The notes under the pieces were generated by a model. It ran no database searches. It was given only the letters and a program-made list of their open reading frames with translations, and was not told the DNA's origin. A DNA stretch of 64,000 nucleotides from the NCBI GenBank assembly GCA_963795775.1, contig CAWCJL010000008.1, positions 372,001 to 436,000 of the forward strand, read 5' to 3'. Both the position numbers and the translations under genes were made by a program. This document shows, piece by piece, positions 61,258-64,000 of the stretch; the stretch's first letter is position 1, and every line of letters begins with the position of its first letter. The DNA is from CAWCJL01 sp963795775 (GTDB taxonomy: Bacteria; Acidobacteriota; Terriglobia; Terriglobales; Acidobacteriaceae).

Positions 61258-64000
61258 ATGGCAGCCCATACGCCCATGCCAGAGACTAACGCGACGCCCC
61301 GGAACGAGAAGCCGCCCATCTTTTTGCTCGACGCGATGTCGTTCATCTTTCGCGCCTACCACGCCATGCAGCGTGCGCGCCCCATGTCCACGCGCACCGG
61401 CGTGCCGACTGCGGCCACCTACGTGTTCGTCAACATGATCAACAAGCTGCGCAAAGACTTTCAGCCCGAGTACTTCGCGGCGATCTTCGATACCAGCGAT
61501 CCCGTCTTCCGTGACGAGCGCGCCAGGAGCATCACCTCCGTACGTAAATGGAACATCAAGACGCAGCAGTTCGACGAGATCGACTACGGCGGTTACAAGG
61601 CAAACCGTGTCGCCATGCCGCCCGACCTCGCGCAGCAGGTTCCCTACATTCGCCGCGCACTGGAAGCCTTCCACATCCCCATCCTGCAGTACGGGGGGTT
61701 TGAAGCTGACGATCTGATTGGCACGCTTGCCAACCAGGCTGCAGCCGCGGGGCACTGCGTCTACATCGTCTCCAGCGACAAGGACATGCTGCAGCTTGTG
61801 ACCGATCAGATCCAGGTTCTCAATCCCACCAAGGACAACCTGATCCTGAATCCCGCCAAGGTCGAGGAGACCTTCGGTGTGCCGCCGCACAAGGTGGTAG
61901 ACGTGATGGCCCTGCGTGGGGATTCGATCGACAACATCCCCGGCGCTCCCGGGATCGGGGAAAAGGGCTCGCTCGAACTGATCCAGCAGTTCGGCAGCGT
62001 AGAAGCAGCACTCGATCGCGCAGACGAAGTGAAGCGCAAGACCTATCGCGAATCGCTGCAGGCAAACCGCGACACCATCCTGCTGAGCAAGGAACTGGTC
62101 ACCATCCACTGCGAGGTGCCGGTTTCGCTGGACGTGGAGCAAATGCGCACGCAGGCGCCTGACCTCGCCACCTGCCGCGCTCTGTTCAGCGAACTCGAGT
62201 TCACCACTCTGCTAAAGGAACTCGCCCCTGCTGCGGACGCGGCAGACATCGATCTCGTTCTCGATCCCACAGACGCGCAGCTCGAAGGCTTCTTCACCGC
62301 CGGGCGGGAACGCGGCTTCGCCCTCGCACTCGACACCTCTCCACTCGAAGTTGCGGCCGAACAGGTCAGCGAGACCGACGCCGATCCGGCGGAAGAAGAG
62401 GCTCCCGCACAGCAGACCATGTCACTGCTCGATGCGGTCGAGACGGCAGAGCGGAGGGAGCAGGATTCCGGGCAGGAGCACTACGTGGCCGTCGCTGTGG
62501 ACTCCGCAAGCGCCCTGCGCATCGGTCTGAACTCACCTGCGGGCGCGCGCCTCAAATCGCTGCTGGAAGACCCCTCCGTCCCCAAGACGGTGCACGATCT
62601 AAAGGCCACCCTGCGCATCCTCCAGCAGCACGGCATCACGCCGCGCGGCGTGGAGGACGACGTGATGCTCTATTCGTACCTCGTCAACCCGACCCACGCC
62701 ACGCACCGGCTGGCCGATGTGGCTGCGCGCTTCACCAACAGCCCGCTCAAGGAAACCGGCGAGCGGCAACTTCTGGAGCAGGCGCATGCCGTGCATGTGC
62801 TCGGCCCGCTGCTGCGCGCGGACATCGACCAGCAGCAGACGCGCTCGATCTACCAGACTATCGACCTGCCGCTCGTGCCGGTGCTGCTGCGCATGGAGCA
62901 GGCGGGCGTGCGCGTGGACTCCGCCGTGCTGCAGAGCATGTCCGGTCGCCTGGCGAGTGAAATGCACCGCCTCGCAGAAGAGATCTACGAGCGCTCCGGC
63001 CACCGCTTCAACATCAACTCGCCCAAGCAGCTCGGCGACATTCTCTTCAACAAGATGAAGCTCGCCAAGCCGATCAAGTACGGCAAGGGCAAGGTCATCT
63101 CCACTGCCCAGGACGTGCTCGAGGAGCTGGCCACGCACGACCCCGTGCCCCGCCTGGTGCTGGAATACCGGCAGCTCGCCAAGCTGAAGTCCAACTACGT
63201 GGATTCGCTGCCGCTGCTGGCCGACACCGCGGGCCGCGTGCACACCACGTTCAATCAGGTGGGCACAGCCACCGGGCGCCTGTCATCGACCAATCCCAAC
63301 CTGCAGAACATTCCGATTAAGACTGAGCTCGGCCGCGAAATCCGCGCCGCGTTCATTGCCGCGCCGGGCCGCGTCTTCATGTCTGCCGACTACTCGCAAA
63401 TCGAGTTACGACTGATGGCGCACTACTCCGAAGATCCGCTGCTGCTGCGCGCCTACCAGACCGGCGAAGACATCCATACGCTCACCGCATCGGAGGTCTT
63501 CGGCGTGTCGCCTTCCGCCATGAGCAAGGAGGTGCGCAACCGCGCGAAGGCCGTCAACTTCGGCATCGTCTACGGCATTTCGCCCTTCGGACTGGCGGCG
63601 CAGCTCGGCATCTCGCAGAACGAAGCGCGCCTGTACATTGACACGTACTTCGCGCGCTACGCTGGCGTGCAGCAGCACATCGAACGCGTGCTCGCCGAAA
63701 CCCGCGCCACGCAAGGCGTGCGCACATTGTTTGGCCGCGTGCGTCCTATCCCGGATATCCAGAGCCGCAACGCGAACATGCGCGGCTTCGCCGAGCGAAC
63801 CGCCGTCAACACACCTTTACAGGGCACCGCCGCTGACATGATCAAGATCGCGATGATCCGCATCGACGAGCGCCTGCGCGAGGAGAAGCTGCAATCGGTC
63901 ATGACCCTGCAGGTGCATGACGAGCTGCTCTTCGACGTCCCCGAAGACGAAGTGGACCGCATGCGCACGCTGGTGAAAGAAGAGATGGAAGACGTAGTGG
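61258..64000 (+). CDS. polA: DNA polymerase I PolA, 3' end outside window
   Basis: About 914 residues are present; the last part of the palm domain is cut off. ATG 61258 or 61276 starts the 5'-3' nuclease domain (IFLLDAMSFIFRAYHAM, YGGFEADDLIGTLA, SSDKDMLQLV, GDSIDNIPGAPGIGEK). A middle 3'-5' exonuclease-like domain follows. The polymerase domain has SADYSQIELRLMAHYS (motif A), RAKAVNFGIVYG (motif B) and VHDELLFDVPE (motif C). The middle domain lacks clear catalytic acids: it reads ALDTSPLE where DxE is expected and HDLKAT where KxD is expected, so proofreading is probably absent. It follows queA by 11 bases and may be cotranscribed. Confidence 0.95.
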   Translation, partial: MAAHTPMPETNATPRNEKPPIFLLDAMSFIFRAYHAMQRARPMSTRTGVPTAATYVFVNMINKLRKDFQPEYFAAIFDTSDPVFRDERARSITSVRKWNIKTQQFDEIDYGGYKANRVAMPPDLAQQVPYIRRALEAFHIPILQYGGFEADDLIGTLANQAAAAGHCVYIVSSDKDMLQLVTDQIQVLNPTKDNLILNPAKVEETFGVPPHKVVDVMALRGDSIDNIPGAPGIGEKGSLELIQQFGSVEAALDRADEVKRKTYRESLQANRDTILLSKELVTIHCEVPVSLDVEQMRTQAPDLATCRALFSELEFTTLLKELAPAADAADIDLVLDPTDAQLEGFFTAGRERGFALALDTSPLEVAAEQVSETDADPAEEEAPAQQTMSLLDAVETAERREQDSGQEHYVAVAVDSASALRIGLNSPAGARLKSLLEDPSVPKTVHDLKATLRILQQHGITPRGVEDDVMLYSYLVNPTHATHRLADVAARFTNSPLKETGERQLLEQAHAVHVLGPLLRADIDQQQTRSIYQTIDLPLVPVLLRMEQAGVRVDSAVLQSMSGRLASEMHRLAEEIYERSGHRFNINSPKQLGDILFNKMKLAKPIKYGKGKVISTAQDVLEELATHDPVPRLVLEYRQLAKLKSNYVDSLPLLADTAGRVHTTFNQVGTATGRLSSTNPNLQNIPIKTELGREIRAAFIAAPGRVFMSADYSQIELRLMAHYSEDPLLLRAYQTGEDIHTLTASEVFGVSPSAMSKEVRNRAKAVNFGIVYGISPFGLAAQLGISQNEARLYIDTYFARYAGVQQHIERVLAETRATQGVRTLFGRVRPIPDIQSRNANMRGFAERTAVNTPLQGTAADMIKIAMIRIDERLREEKLQSVMTLQVHDELLFDVPEDEVDRMRTLVKEEMEDVV

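Overview
The window is a 64 kb piece of GC-rich bacterial chromosome. It starts inside murF (- strand) and ends inside polA (+ strand). Gene content suggests Acidobacteriota, probably class Terriglobia/Acidobacteriaceae: a dcw cluster whose FtsI carries a PASTA tail, paired Tat-exported ferritin-like proteins, a seven-helix PP2C phosphatase, a DUF2127 protein, a fasciclin protein and a GH29 fucosidase next to sugar-acid catabolism. This placement is inference from content; no rRNA is present. I see no tRNA, CRISPR array, phage or insertion sequence.

Layout. 0-7 kb: the dcw cluster on the minus strand (mraZ, rsmH, ftsL, ftsI with PASTA tail, murE, murF), driven by a sigma70-like promoter with four MraZ-type repeats at an exact 10 bp period. 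7-20 kb: DUF2127 protein, secreted fasciclin protein, SRPBCC protein, dxs, a GAF/PAS histidine kinase, acs, a seven-helix PP2C phosphatase and an S10 serine carboxypeptidase. 20-26 kb: acyltransferase-3, pyrH and a histidine-utilisation operon hutU-hutG-hutI without hutH. 26-36.8 kb: valS, two Tat ferritin-like proteins, a TIM-barrel sugar isomerase, an SDR, a Tat aldo/keto reductase, a BON/LysM protein and trpE. 37-44 kb: glutamate dehydrogenase, a stand-alone receiver protein, an aldo/keto reductase, a GAF/GAF/PAS histidine kinase and an MscS channel.

44-54 kb is the most interesting part. A LarA-like nickel-pincer epimerase, a UxaE-family tagaturonate epimerase and an SDR form one operon (44227-47589). 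An RbsD/FucU mutarotase stands alone on the other strand. A tightly coupled operon (Gfo/Idh, SDR, L-fuconate dehydratase, FAH-family hydrolase) follows, then a converging secreted alpha-L-fucosidase. Together they outline release and non-phosphorylative oxidation of L-fucose to pyruvate plus L-lactate, with an unexplained double-epimerase module beside it. 54-64 kb is mainly housekeeping: trpG, an MCE protein with five 34-residue repeats, acpS, recG, a DUF374 acyltransferase, queA and polA.

A caution for every reader: nine genes carry ten apparent single-base frameshifts (ftsI, fasciclin, dxs, acs, the PP2C phosphatase twice, hutI, valS, an SDR, queA). Many sit in short homopolymers, several genes are essential, and each restored length fits its family. 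Sequencing or assembly error is far likelier than ten pseudogenising mutations. These genes are given below as full-length spans with the break marked.
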